Below are positions 34,701 through 42,765 of a stretch of DNA of 64,000 nt, piece by piece. Made by a program: the position numbers and the translations under genes. Source of the DNA: Aquabacterium sp. (GTDB lineage: Bacteria; Pseudomonadota; Gammaproteobacteria; Burkholderiales; Burkholderiaceae_C); the NCBI GenBank assembly GCA_023266355.1, contig JAHFQM010000001.1:518115-582114 (forward strand), written 5' to 3'. The notes beneath the pieces are model-generated. The model was not told the origin of the DNA. It saw only the letters and a list, made by a program, of their open reading frames with translations, and did not search any database. How positions within the stretch are numbered: the first letter of the stretch is position 1; each line of letters opens with the position of its first letter.

Positions 34701-34841
34701 CACCTGCACGTTCGTCACGTCAGGGAAGGCGTCGACGGACAGGTGCAAGGCGGCGCGCAGGCCGAAGGCACACACCACCAGCGCCAGCACGACCACGATG
34801 AGCCGTTGTCCGAGCGCAGCCCGGATCATGGATGCAATCAT
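31752..34841 (-). CDS. Heavy-metal RND efflux pump, CzcA/CusA family
   Basis: 1029-residue proton-driven inner-membrane exporter of the HME subclass. N-terminus MIRAALGQRLIVVVLALVVC, porter-domain block VDAFPDVTNVQVQIATEAPG, and transmembrane-4 motif IAIGLMVDATVVVVENVY with the relay aspartate and glutamate. The motif differs from both typical CzcA and CusA, so zinc/cobalt/cadmium versus copper/silver cannot be decided here. ATG follows the adaptor stop by 4 bases, with GGAG upstream. Confidence 0.92.
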   Translation of the reverse strand: MIASMIRAALGQRLIVVVLALVVCAFGLRAALHLSVDAFPDVTNVQVQIATEAPGRSPEEIERFVTVPLEIAMTGLPGVVEMRSLNKSGLSIITLVFTDATDVYFARQLVTERLIEVTPRMPAGITPVLGPVSTGLGEVYQYTLEKPDDGKRALTPTELAERRTVQDWVVRPLLRSIPGVAEINSQGGYVKQYQALVDPSRLRHYGLSVQQVVQAIASNNANTSGGILPQVTEQYLIRGVGLIRTLEDIGNIVVKEDAGVPVFVKDVAQVEVGSEVRQGAIIKGGYTEGVSGIVLMMRAGNAKEIVTRVKERVAEINTKGMLPDGLQIVPYYDRTDLVDSALWTVGKVLIEGIFLVVVVLFIFLGDVRSSLIVVATLIIAPLTTFIMMNHYGISANLMSLGGLAIAIGLMVDATVVVVENVYHKLGQAGDSMGARVRTVLAATTEVATPTIFGIAIIILVFLPLMTLQGIEGKMFAPLALTIAIALAVSLAVSLFLSPVLCSYFLKGGSDHDTKLIAFLKRHYLTLLDGATRSHRITMTASVALLLGSLALFPLLGKSFMPTMKEGALTPQINRVPSISLDESIRMEMAAMKTISEVPGVSMVVSKLGRGESPADPAGPNESDPIVLLDPKSGRSQDEVDEDIRQRLSTIPGVQIVLSQPISERVDEMVTGVRSQVAIKVFGDELEELKRVSEQIARLLKGVEGSRDIRIERLSGQQALTVDIDRQAIARHGLNVADVQALIETAIGGKDVTTLYEGERRYSVVVRFPAKVRQSAEAIGNTLLSAPGGGQVPLSSVATIKLVDGPAQISRESGKRRVVVGANVEGRDLAGFVAEVQQRIDQEVKVPDGYYFEYGGQFENMERAMATLSVIVPLTIVAIFFLLFLLFNSVKLASLIILVLPFASVGGIIGLFLTGEYLSVPASVGFIALWGIAVLNGVVLVTCIRRLREDGMEVLEAVREGCVQRFRPVMMTATVALLGLVPFLFATGPGSEVQRPLAIVVIGGLISSTLLTLVVLPTLYRWFDEKPTEA

Positions 34842-34845
34842 GGCC

Positions 34846-36039
34846 TTACTCCAGTTCGGCGCGTTTGCGCTCGTTGTTCAGGTGGAAGGCGCCTTCGACG
34901 ACGATCGGCGTGCCCTCTGCCAGGCCCTTGAGGACCGGACGGCGGCCTTCGCTGGCCGCCCCCAGCTCGACGGGTGTGAGGCGGAAGCGGGTGGGCGAGG
35001 TCTGCACGAAGACGTGGTCGCGGTCGTTGTCACGCACCACGGCCACCGTCGGCACGGCCAGCGACTCCACTGGCGTGCCGGCGATGCGCATGGTGGCCAG
35101 CATCTGCGGTTTGAGCTCGTGCGCGGCGTTGTCCACCTGGGTGCGCAAAGGCACGGTGCGGGTTTCGGGCGAGACGGTGTCGGCGATCTGGATGACGCGG
35201 CCCGAGAGCTGCTTGCCGATGGCCGGCACGCTGATCTCGATCTGCTGGCCGATGCGCGCATTGCGGGCGGCTTGCTCGGGCAGGGCGCCCACCACCCAGA
35301 CATTGCCCAGGTCGGCCACAGTGAACAGCGGGTCGCCCGGCTGGGCCACCTGGCCCTGGCTGACCTTGCGCTCGACCACCACACCGGCTTGCGTGGCCAC
35401 CACCAGTGCGTGCGGGGACAGGCTGCCCGAATCGCGCAGCTTGGCGATGGCATCGCGCGGGATGCCCACCAGCGTGAGCTGGTCACCGGCGGCGCGCAGT
35501 TCGGCCCGCGCGATGGACAGCTCGGACTCGCGGCGCTGCAGCTCGGCCGAGCCGATCACATCGGCCTGGATGAGCTGGCGGGCGCGCTCCACGGCGCGCT
35601 CGGCGAGTTGCGTGGACGCGTGGGCGCGCAGGTAGGACAGCTGCGCGGTGGCGAGCTCCGGGCTGGCCACATGGGCCAGCACCTGGCCGGGGCGCACGCG
35701 GTCGCCGACCTCGGCCAGCACCTGCGTGACGCGGCCGGTGACGCCCGCGCCGATGCGGGTCACCTGGCGCTCGTTGGCCTCGATGCGGCCACTGACCTCC
35801 TGCACCATGGCAATGGGTTCGCGGGCCACCTTGGCGACCTTGAAGTTGGCGGCCATGTCGGCCTTGATGGTGACGTCCAGCGGGTCGGCCGCCGAGGCGC
35901 CGGAGGCTGCGGACGCGCCGGATGCGGCAGATGCGCTGCTGTCTTTCTTCGCATCACCACAGGCCGACAGGGCCAGGCTCAAGGCCAGGATGGCGGAGAC
36001 GGTGAGGCTGAAGGTGAACGTGTTTGCTTGTGTCTTCAT
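34846..36039 (-). CDS. Heavy-metal efflux adaptor (CzcB-like membrane fusion protein)
   Basis: 397-residue periplasmic adaptor. Lipoprotein signal ending ALSLALSACGD, then a Ser/Ala/Gly linker made of near-identical repeats, barrel-sandwich half RIGAGVTGRVTQVLAEVGD, a helical hairpin, and the second lipoyl half VVATQAGVVVERKVSQGQV. No His-rich N-terminal metal domain like that of some CzcB proteins is seen. It lies between the channel and pump genes in the efflux operon. Confidence 0.88.
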   Translation of the reverse strand: MKTQANTFTFSLTVSAILALSLALSACGDAKKDSSASAASGASAASGASAADPLDVTIKADMAANFKVAKVAREPIAMVQEVSGRIEANERQVTRIGAGVTGRVTQVLAEVGDRVRPGQVLAHVASPELATAQLSYLRAHASTQLAERAVERARQLIQADVIGSAELQRRESELSIARAELRAAGDQLTLVGIPRDAIAKLRDSGSLSPHALVVATQAGVVVERKVSQGQVAQPGDPLFTVADLGNVWVVGALPEQAARNARIGQQIEISVPAIGKQLSGRVIQIADTVSPETRTVPLRTQVDNAAHELKPQMLATMRIAGTPVESLAVPTVAVVRDNDRDHVFVQTSPTRFRLTPVELGAASEGRRPVLKGLAEGTPIVVEGAFHLNNERKRAELE

Positions 36040-36052
36040 GGCGTGTCTTGGC

Positions 36053-37402
36053 TCACTGCGGGGTGGAGGGCGAGGCGGCGAAGCGGCCTGCCAGGGTTTC
36101 CAGTTCGATGCGGGCGGCCTGGGACTGGTAGCGGGCTTCCAGCAGGTTCAGGCGCGCCGAGCGCAGCACACGTTGTGCGTCCAGCACGTCCAGGATGCCG
36201 CGCTCACCGAAGCGGTAAGCGGCCTGCGCGACCTTCAGCGCGGCCTCGGCGTCGAGCACCACGCCTTCGCTCAGGGCCTGCACGCGCAGCCGCGCGATGG
36301 CCAGGGCCTGCCAGGCGTGCTGCAGTTGCTGGCGCAGTTCGGCGCGGCGGCCGTCCAGGCGCCCTTGCAGGCGGCGCAGCTCCGAGCCCGCCTCGCCGAT
36401 GGCGCCATCGCGGCGGTCCAGCAGCGGGATCTGCACGCTCACACCGACGCTGGACTGGCGCAGGTCGGGTTCGCGCGTCTGGCCCACGCGCAGCTCCACG
36501 CCCGGCCAGCGGCTGGCGCGCGCGCCGCGCACTTGCGCCTCGGCACGCTCGACCTCGGCCTGCAAGGCGCGCAGCTCGGGGTTGTCGGTCTCGGCCTGGG
36601 CCATCAGCTCGGCCAGGGTGGGCAAGGGGCTGTCTTCTTGCAGCGAACCCGCCAGGCTCCAGCGCGACGGCAGTCGTCCACTCGCCATGCGGTTGAGGGT
36701 GAGCAGCACCTGCTCGGCCTGCAGGGCGGCCGTCTGCTGGCGCTCGCGGGCGTGCACGATTTCGGCATCGGCCTTGATGACTTCGTAGCGCGGCGCCTCG
36801 CCGCTGGCCACGCGCAGGCGCACGCGTTCGCGCACCTGCTCCAGCAGGGCCACGTCCTCGCTGGTGACGCCGGCCTCTGCGCGGCGCAGCAGGTACTCGC
36901 TGGCGCGCAGGCGCGTCTCGCTGACCACGGCGTTGCGCGTCAGGGTGATCGCGTGCTCGGTGCCGCGGGCGGCGGCCTCGGCGGCGCCCCGGCGGGCGTC
37001 ACGCGCCGAGGGGTTCTCGATCATTTGCGAGACGCCCCAGCCTTGCACCGCGCCCGGGACGGCTCCCGGCATGCGCGCCTGGTTGCGGCCGCTTTGCCAT
37101 TCCAGCCTCGGGTTCGCATAGGCCGACGCAGTCTGGATGCCCGCCGTGGCGGTCACCCGCGCTTGCTGGGCCGACAGCAGCTCGGTGTTGTTCGCCACCA
37201 CGGTGGTGATCAGTTCGTCCAGCGAGAGCACGCGGACGGCTTCGGCCGCCGTCGCTGTGGCGTTGGGCGATGCCGGTGGTGCTGCAGCCAGGGTGCTTGC
37301 CGGTGTGGCCGGCACCTGGGCGTGGAGTGGCAAGGTCAGGCTGGTCAGGCAAAGCCAGGCCAGCCCAGCCAGGCGAGCGGGAGGAAGGATGTGTTTCGAC
37401 AT
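36053..37402 (-). CDS. Heavy-metal efflux outer-membrane channel (CzcC-like, TolC family)
   Basis: 449-residue outer-membrane efflux protein. Cleavable signal peptide (ending LPLHAQ), then two TolC-type repeats with ELLSAQQARVTATAGIQTAS and the C-terminal AAYRFGERGILDVLDAQRVL, which is typical of CzcC. Unlike the drug-efflux channel in this window it has no lipobox. It is followed after 13 bases by the adaptor gene. Confidence 0.88.
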   Translation of the reverse strand: MSKHILPPARLAGLAWLCLTSLTLPLHAQVPATPASTLAAAPPASPNATATAAEAVRVLSLDELITTVVANNTELLSAQQARVTATAGIQTASAYANPRLEWQSGRNQARMPGAVPGAVQGWGVSQMIENPSARDARRGAAEAAARGTEHAITLTRNAVVSETRLRASEYLLRRAEAGVTSEDVALLEQVRERVRLRVASGEAPRYEVIKADAEIVHARERQQTAALQAEQVLLTLNRMASGRLPSRWSLAGSLQEDSPLPTLAELMAQAETDNPELRALQAEVERAEAQVRGARASRWPGVELRVGQTREPDLRQSSVGVSVQIPLLDRRDGAIGEAGSELRRLQGRLDGRRAELRQQLQHAWQALAIARLRVQALSEGVVLDAEAALKVAQAAYRFGERGILDVLDAQRVLRSARLNLLEARYQSQAARIELETLAGRFAASPSTPQ

Positions 37403-37527
37403 GTGTGGAGCGCTGCCAGCGCAATGCGGCAGCCTGCGTGCGGAGGTCGCTGAGAAAGTGGGAGGTGCACCCGCCAGGACGGCGAAGTGCGCGCTGATTC
37501 ACCCCGGTGAGGGGCAGGGGCCGGCGG

Positions 37528-37878
37528 TCAGCCGGCGATCAGCCTGGGAGGGCGCAAGGGCAGGCTCAGCCAGGGGTGGGCCGGGCCCAGGTCCGCGAGG
37601 ATGGCGGGGTGCACTTCAGGGTGGGTCGATGGGACCCAGGGCTTGTGCAGGATCAGCAACTCGCCGCGGTCGTCATCGCCACCGGAGAAGGTGTGCCGGT
37701 CTTGCTCGGCCTCGCCGCCCCGGTCTTGCTGGGGATCTTCCAGCACGCACACCCAACGGTCCGGCGCGTCAGGCCCGGCCGCTGGCGCGATCTCCAGCGC
37801 CCACGCACCCTTGCCCATCGTCAGCATGACGGTGGTCAGGAGGATCAGGGTTCTCAGCCAGAGCAGAGCGGGGCGCAT
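37528..37878 (-). CDS. Small secreted protein leading the metal-efflux operon, unknown family
   Basis: 116 residues, not recognised. It has a good signal peptide (LRTLILLTTVMLTMGKGAWA, cut before LEIAP) and a mature part with an acidic Asp/Glu/Gly stretch followed by a His/Pro/Leu segment containing HKPWVPSTHPEVHP. Being the first gene of a metal-efflux operon and secreted with several histidines, it could bind metal in the periplasm like the CzcI or CzcE proteins of other operons (inference only; no sequence signature seen). ATG 37878 is chosen for the signal peptide; an ATG at 37926 is also in frame. A gap of 125 bases separates it from the channel gene. Confidence 0.6.
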   Translation of the reverse strand: MRPALLWLRTLILLTTVMLTMGKGAWALEIAPAAGPDAPDRWVCVLEDPQQDRGGEAEQDRHTFSGGDDDRGELLILHKPWVPSTHPEVHPAILADLGPAHPWLSLPLRPPRLIAG

Positions 37879-38027
37879 GCAGCAGGGGGGTGAAGTGGGC
37901 CGTGACCGCGACCACGGTGTGGCCATGAGGTCTAGGGTAAACGAGCTTGCACTCGATCACGCCATCGGCCATCGCATTGTGGCGCATTCTCCACGCCCTT
38001 GCAGCGCACCGGAACAATCTCACCCCT

Positions 38028-38052
38028 GAAAAAAAGCCACCCGAAGGTGGCT
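38028..38052 (-). terminator. Rho-independent terminator of aspS
   Basis: On the minus strand AGCCACC-TTCG-GGTGGCT is a perfect 7-bp stem with a stable UUCG-type tetraloop followed by seven T. It ends the fmdB-DUF502-aspS transcript about 55 bases after the aspS stop and so separates it from the efflux operon. Confidence 0.9.
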
Positions 38053-38106
38053 TGTGGCGGGCGCGGTGTCCGCTCGGGCGGGGCAGGTTGCCGACCAGAC
38101 CGCCAA

Positions 38107-39912
38107 TCAGGCTGCCGTGGCACCACCCGCGGCTGCGGCGTTGCGCAGGCGGATGTGCAGCTCGCGCAGCTGCTTTTCGTCCACGTTCGACGGGGCGCCC
38201 GTCAGCAGGCACTGGGCGCGCTGCGTCTTGGGGAAGGCGATCACGTCGCGGATGGACTCGGCCTTGGTCATCAGCGTCACCAGGCGGTCCAGGCCGAAGG
38301 CCAGGCCACCGTGCGGGGGCGCGCCGTACTGCAGGGCGTCCAGCAGGAAGCCGAACTTCACCTGGGCGTCTTCCTTGCTGATGTTCAGGGCGCTGAACAC
38401 CTTGGACTGCACGTCGGCGCGGTGGATGCGGATGGAGCCGCCACCCAGTTCCCAGCCGTTCAGGACCATGTCGTAGGCCTTGGCGATGCACTTGCCCGGG
38501 TCCGTGTCCATGTAGTCCTCGTGGCCGTCCTTGGGGGCGGTGAAGGGGTGGTGCACGGCGTTCCAGCGCTCCGACTCGTCGTCGTACTCGAACATCGGGA
38601 AGTCCACCACCCACAGCGGGGCCCAGCGGTCTTCGAACAGGCCGTTCTTCTTGCCGAAGTCGGAGTGGCCGACCTTCAGGCGCAGTGCGCCGATGGCGTC
38701 GTTGACGACCTTTTCCTTGTCGGCACCGAAGAAGATCAGGTCGCCGTCCTTGGCAGCCGTGCGCTCCAGGATCTTGGCGATGGCCGCGTCGTGCAGGTTC
38801 TTGACGATGGGCGATTGCAGGCCCTCGCGGCCCTTCGCGACTTCGTTGACCTTGATCCAGGCCAGGCCCTTGGCGCCGTAGATCTTGACGAACTCGGTGT
38901 AGGCGTCGATTTCGCCGCGGCTGATGGCCGCACCACCGGGGATGTTCAGGGCCACCACGCGGCCGCCCTTGGTCGTGGCAGGCGTCGAGAAGACCTTGAA
39001 GTCCACATCGCCCATCACGTCGGTCAGCTCGGTGAACTCCAGCTTGACGCGCAGGTCGGGCTTGTCCGAACCGAAGCGGTGCATGGCGTCTGCGTACTTC
39101 ATGACCGGGTAGGCGCCCAGGTCCACGTTCAGCGCCTTCATGAAGACGTGGCGGATCATGCCTTCGAACATGTCGCGGATTTCCTGCTCGGTCAGGAAGC
39201 TCGTCTCGATGTCGATCTGGGTGAATTCGGGCTGGCGGTCGGCGCGCAGGTCCTCGTCACGGAAGCACTTGGTGATCTGGTAGTAGCGGTCGTAGCCGGC
39301 CACCATCAGCAGCTGCTTGAACAGCTGGGGCGACTGGGGCAGTGCGAAGAACTGGCCGTCGTGCACGCGCGAGGGCACGAGGTAGTCGCGGGCGCCTTCG
39401 GGCGTGGACTTGGTCAGCATCGGGGTTTCGATGTCGACGAAGCCGTGCTCGTCCAGGAACTTGCGGGCCTCCATGGCCACGCGGTAGCGCAGCATCAGGT
39501 TGCGCTGCATGTAGGGGCGGCGCAGGTCCAGCACGCGGTGCGTGAGGCGGGTCGTCTCCGACAGGTTCTCGTCGTCAATCTGGAAGGGCGGCGTCACCGA
39601 GGCGTTGAGCACCTCCAGGCTGTGCGCCAGGATCTCGATCTTGCCGCTGGTCAGGCCGGCGTTCTCGGTGCCGGCGGGGCGGGGGCGCACCAGGCCGGTG
39701 ATCTTCAGGCAGAACTCGCCACGCACGTCTTCGGCGACCTTGAAGGAGTCGGCGCGGTCGGGGTCGAACACGACCTGCACCAGGCCTTCGCGGTCACGCA
39801 GGTCGATGAAGATCACGCCGCCGTGGTCGCGGCGACGGTGGGCCCAGCCCATCAGCGTCACGGTCTGGCCCATCAGCGCTTCGCTGACCAGACCACAGTA
39901 AGTGGTGCGCAT
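38107..39912 (-). CDS. aspS: Aspartyl-tRNA synthetase
   Basis: 601-residue class II synthetase charging tRNA-Asp. The N-terminal OB-fold includes [20 protein letters not shown]; motif 2 is [20 protein letters not shown] and motif 3 is [11 protein letters not shown]; the bacterial insertion (GAD) domain lies between them. ATG 39912 has GGAGA 8 bases upstream and fits the family N-terminus (MRTTYCGLV). Third gene of the fmdB-DUF502-aspS run. Confidence 0.97.
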   Translation of the reverse strand: MRTTYCGLVSEALMGQTVTLMGWAHRRRDHGGVIFIDLRDREGLVQVVFDPDRADSFKVAEDVRGEFCLKITGLVRPRPAGTENAGLTSGKIEILAHSLEVLNASVTPPFQIDDENLSETTRLTHRVLDLRRPYMQRNLMLRYRVAMEARKFLDEHGFVDIETPMLTKSTPEGARDYLVPSRVHDGQFFALPQSPQLFKQLLMVAGYDRYYQITKCFRDEDLRADRQPEFTQIDIETSFLTEQEIRDMFEGMIRHVFMKALNVDLGAYPVMKYADAMHRFGSDKPDLRVKLEFTELTDVMGDVDFKVFSTPATTKGGRVVALNIPGGAAISRGEIDAYTEFVKIYGAKGLAWIKVNEVAKGREGLQSPIVKNLHDAAIAKILERTAAKDGDLIFFGADKEKVVNDAIGALRLKVGHSDFGKKNGLFEDRWAPLWVVDFPMFEYDDESERWNAVHHPFTAPKDGHEDYMDTDPGKCIAKAYDMVLNGWELGGGSIRIHRADVQSKVFSALNISKEDAQVKFGFLLDALQYGAPPHGGLAFGLDRLVTLMTKAESIRDVIAFPKTQRAQCLLTGAPSNVDEKQLRELHIRLRNAAAAGGATAA

Positions 39913-40020
39913 TGTTGTGTTCTCCGGCAAAGGGCGTGCGCAGGGTGCACGCGGCGGCCATGTGGCCAATGTCTCAGTTGGGGCAGGCCGCGGTGCGGGC
40001 CCCGAACCCTCGATTGTCGT

Positions 40021-40644
40021 TCAGGATTGGGTCGGCGGCGGCGCCACCACGCCCATCGAGATGATGTATTTCAGGGCCTCGTCCACCGACATGTGCAGCT
40101 CGCGCACGTCGCTGCGCGGCACGATCAGCATGAAGCCCGAGGTCGGGTTGGGCGTGGTCGGCACGTACAGCGTCAGCATGTCCTCGGGCAGCAGGGCGCC
40201 GACTTCGCCTGTGGGCTTGCCCGTGACGAAGGCGATCGTCCAGGAGCCCTGGCGCGGGTACTCGACCAGCACCGCCTGGCGGAAGGCCTGGCCGCTGCTG
40301 GAAAAAAGCGTGTCCGAGACCTGCTTGACCGAGGTGTAGATGCTCTTGACGATGGGGATGTGGGAGATGATCCGGTTCGACTGGTTCACCAGCCACTGGC
40401 CGGCGATGTTCGTTGCCGCCACGCCCGTCAGCCACAGGGCCGTGACCAGGATGAGCACGCTCAGGCCCGGCACCTCGCGCAGGCCCAACAAAGGCTGGTG
40501 CAGCTCGGTGGGCAGCACGGCCATCACGGCGTGCAGCAACCAGGTGAAGACGCCATCGAGCGTGCCGACGACGTTCATCAGCACCCAGATCGTGATGGCC
40601 AGCGGCAGCCAGACGAGCAGGCCGGTAAAGATGTATTTCTTCAC
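40021..40644 (-). CDS. DUF502 family inner-membrane protein
   Basis: 207 residues, function unknown. Two hydrophobic segments near the N-terminus (IFTGLLVWLPLAITIWVLM and LSVLILVTALWLTGVAATNI) are followed by the conserved DUF502 blocks SHIPIVKSIYTSVKQVSDTL and PTTPNPTSGFMLIVPRSDV. It is consistently found between fmdB and aspS in Burkholderiales, without a known link. Confidence 0.88.
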   Translation of the reverse strand: MKKYIFTGLLVWLPLAITIWVLMNVVGTLDGVFTWLLHAVMAVLPTELHQPLLGLREVPGLSVLILVTALWLTGVAATNIAGQWLVNQSNRIISHIPIVKSIYTSVKQVSDTLFSSSGQAFRQAVLVEYPRQGSWTIAFVTGKPTGEVGALLPEDMLTLYVPTTPNPTSGFMLIVPRSDVRELHMSVDEALKYIISMGVVAPPPTQS

Positions 40645-40797
40645 GAAGAGGTGTGTGTGAGGGGGCAGGAGGAGGCGGTTGAAGCCAGAAAGCGGCGAGG
40701 CCCGGCAAGTGCCAGGCCTGTGTCCGCGCGGGGTGCCTCACCGGGGTTCGGCATGGCATGGACTGTACGGCAGACTATACGGCAGCCGACGGGCGAC

Positions 40798-41175
40798 TCA
40801 GTGACAGGTGGATGACGCGCCGCCGGTGCTCGCAGTGCCGCTGCCGGAGGATGGGCCCGAGCTGCTGCTGTCGGTGGAGGGCGCTGCCGCTGCCGGCGCG
40901 GAGGTGGCGGCCGTGGCGCCAGCTGCTGCGGTTTCTGAACTCCCGGGCGTTGCATTCCCAGAGCCTGCAGCGGGCGCGCTGGCGCCGCCCGAGCCACCGC
41001 GGAAGTCGGTCACGTACCAGCCGGAGCCTTTGAGCTGGAAGCCCGCGGCCGTCACTTGCTTGCTGAAGGTCTCGGCGCCGCAGGCGGGGCAGGTGGTCAA
41101 AGGGGCGTCGGACATCTTTTGCAAGGCGTCCTTGGCGTGGCCGCAGGCACTGCAGCGGTAAGCGTAGATGGGCAT
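40798..41175 (-). CDS. FmdB-type zinc-ribbon protein
   Basis: 125 residues. The N-terminal 55 residues are an FmdB putative regulatory domain with a CxxC...CxxC zinc ribbon (MPIYAYRCSACGHAKDALQK, then TTCPACG) and the typical GFQLKGSGWYVTDF. The remaining 70 residues are a low-complexity Ala/Ser/Gly/Thr tail. Role unknown. A TAAAAT box on the minus strand (plus 41206-41201) about 25 bases upstream of the ATG could start the operon. Confidence 0.85.
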   Translation of the reverse strand: MPIYAYRCSACGHAKDALQKMSDAPLTTCPACGAETFSKQVTAAGFQLKGSGWYVTDFRGGSGGASAPAAGSGNATPGSSETAAAGATAATSAPAAAAPSTDSSSSGPSSGSGTASTGGASSTCH

Positions 41176-41229
41176 GGCTCAAAACCTCAGAGAACAGCAC
41201 ATTTTAAATGGGGATGCACGGCCCCGTGT

Positions 41230-42687
41230 TCAAGCCATGTGCGCCACGCGGCTGCGGTGGTCGGTGACCAGCTGCGGCGCCAGAGAGCCCAGCAGCATCC
41301 CGGCCAGCGCCGCCAGCACCCCTGCGAGCTGCCCCGGGAACGCCTCGCCCCAACCGGGCACCAGCAGGAAAGCCAGCCACACGCCCACGCCGGACACGAT
41401 CGACAGCAACGCGCCCTGCGTGGTGGCGCGCTGCCAGTACAGGCCCAGCGTCAGGGGCACGAAGGCCGCGACCAGCGTCACCTGGTAGGCGGAGGACACC
41501 AGGTCGTAAATCGCCGTGCCTTGCATCAGGATGGCGTAGGCCATCACCAGGGCGGTGAACACGAAGATGGTGATGCGCAGCGACAGCAGCACCTGCCGGT
41601 CGCTCATGCCTGGCTTGATGTTCTTGAGGATGTTCTCGACGAAGCTGGTCGATGGCGCCAGCAGCGTGGCCGAGGACGTGGACTTGATCGCCGACACCAG
41701 GGCGCCAAAGAAGAAAATCTGCGCCACCAGCGGCATCTTGCTGAGGATGAGGGTGGGCAGCACTTTCTGCGGGTCGTTGGCCAGCAGTGCCTTGGCCTCG
41801 GCCGGCATGATGATCAGCGAGGACGCCACGATGAACATGGGCACGAAGGCGAACGCCAGGTAGCCGAGGCCTCCGATGATGGCGCCCTTGCGGGCCGTGT
41901 CGCTGTCCTTGGCCGACATCACGCGCTGGAACACGTCCTGCTGCGGGATGGAGCCGAACATCATGGTGATGGCCGAGCCGATGAAAAACAGCCAGCCGTT
42001 GGCGGTGTGCTCGGGCAGGATGCGGAACCAGTCGTTGCTGTGCGCCAGCGCCATCACCTGGCCCGCACCGCCGGCCTGCTCGCTGGCCATCACGGCGATC
42101 AGGCTCAGGCCCACCACCAGCACGATCATCTGCACGAAGTCCGTCCAGGCCACGGCCAGCATGCCGCCGATCAGCACGTAGATCAGCACCAGCGTCGTGC
42201 CGATCGCCATGCCCACCGGTGGCGCGATGGCGCCGCCCGACAGCACCGAGAACACCAGGCCGAGGGCCGTGATCTGGGCGGCGACCCAGCCCAGGTAGCT
42301 CAGGATGATGGCGATGGAGCAGAAGATTTCCACGCCCTGGCCGAAGCGGTGGCGGTAGAAATCGCCGATGGTCAGCAAGCTCATCTTGTAGAGCCGCGTG
42401 GCGAAGAAGGCGCCGACCAGCACCAGGCACATCGAGGCGCCGAAGGGGTCTTCGATCACGGCGCGCAGGCCGCCATGCTCGGCATCGACGAACTTGGCCG
42501 GGATGCCCATGACCGTTTCCGCACCGAACCAGGTCGCGAAGGTCGTGGTGATGACCATGGCCAGCGGCAGGCTGCGGCCGGCGATGGCGAAGTCGGCCGT
42601 GCTTTTGACGCGGGTGCCGGCGTAGATGCCGATGCCCATGGTGCCCACCAGGTACAGGATCACAAAGGCGAGCAGCGTCGTGTTCAT
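41230..42687 (-). CDS. Sodium:solute symporter family protein
   Basis: 485-residue inner-membrane carrier of the SSS family with about 13 segments. Family features include the opening MNTTLLAFVILYLVGTMGIG, the Na+-site region FATWFGAETVMGIPAKFVDA and SAIKSTSSATLLAPSTSFVE in segment 8-9. Substrate cannot be predicted; no catabolic genes adjoin it. The fmdB gene lies downstream on the same strand (55 bases), and ubiB upstream. Confidence 0.87.
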   Translation of the reverse strand: MNTTLLAFVILYLVGTMGIGIYAGTRVKSTADFAIAGRSLPLAMVITTTFATWFGAETVMGIPAKFVDAEHGGLRAVIEDPFGASMCLVLVGAFFATRLYKMSLLTIGDFYRHRFGQGVEIFCSIAIILSYLGWVAAQITALGLVFSVLSGGAIAPPVGMAIGTTLVLIYVLIGGMLAVAWTDFVQMIVLVVGLSLIAVMASEQAGGAGQVMALAHSNDWFRILPEHTANGWLFFIGSAITMMFGSIPQQDVFQRVMSAKDSDTARKGAIIGGLGYLAFAFVPMFIVASSLIIMPAEAKALLANDPQKVLPTLILSKMPLVAQIFFFGALVSAIKSTSSATLLAPSTSFVENILKNIKPGMSDRQVLLSLRITIFVFTALVMAYAILMQGTAIYDLVSSAYQVTLVAAFVPLTLGLYWQRATTQGALLSIVSGVGVWLAFLLVPGWGEAFPGQLAGVLAALAGMLLGSLAPQLVTDHRSRVAHMA

Positions 42688-42765
42688 GGTGGGTGGCAGG
42701 GCGGAGGGGACTTCTCAGGGCGCGGAGTTTAGACCGGGCTCAGGCCGGGGTGCTGGCGTGCGCGG

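Noticed and set aside
31230-34931. Open frame of 1233 codons on the plus strand opposite the metal RND pump
   Set aside because: Same reason: composition-driven antisense frame over a well-supported pump gene.
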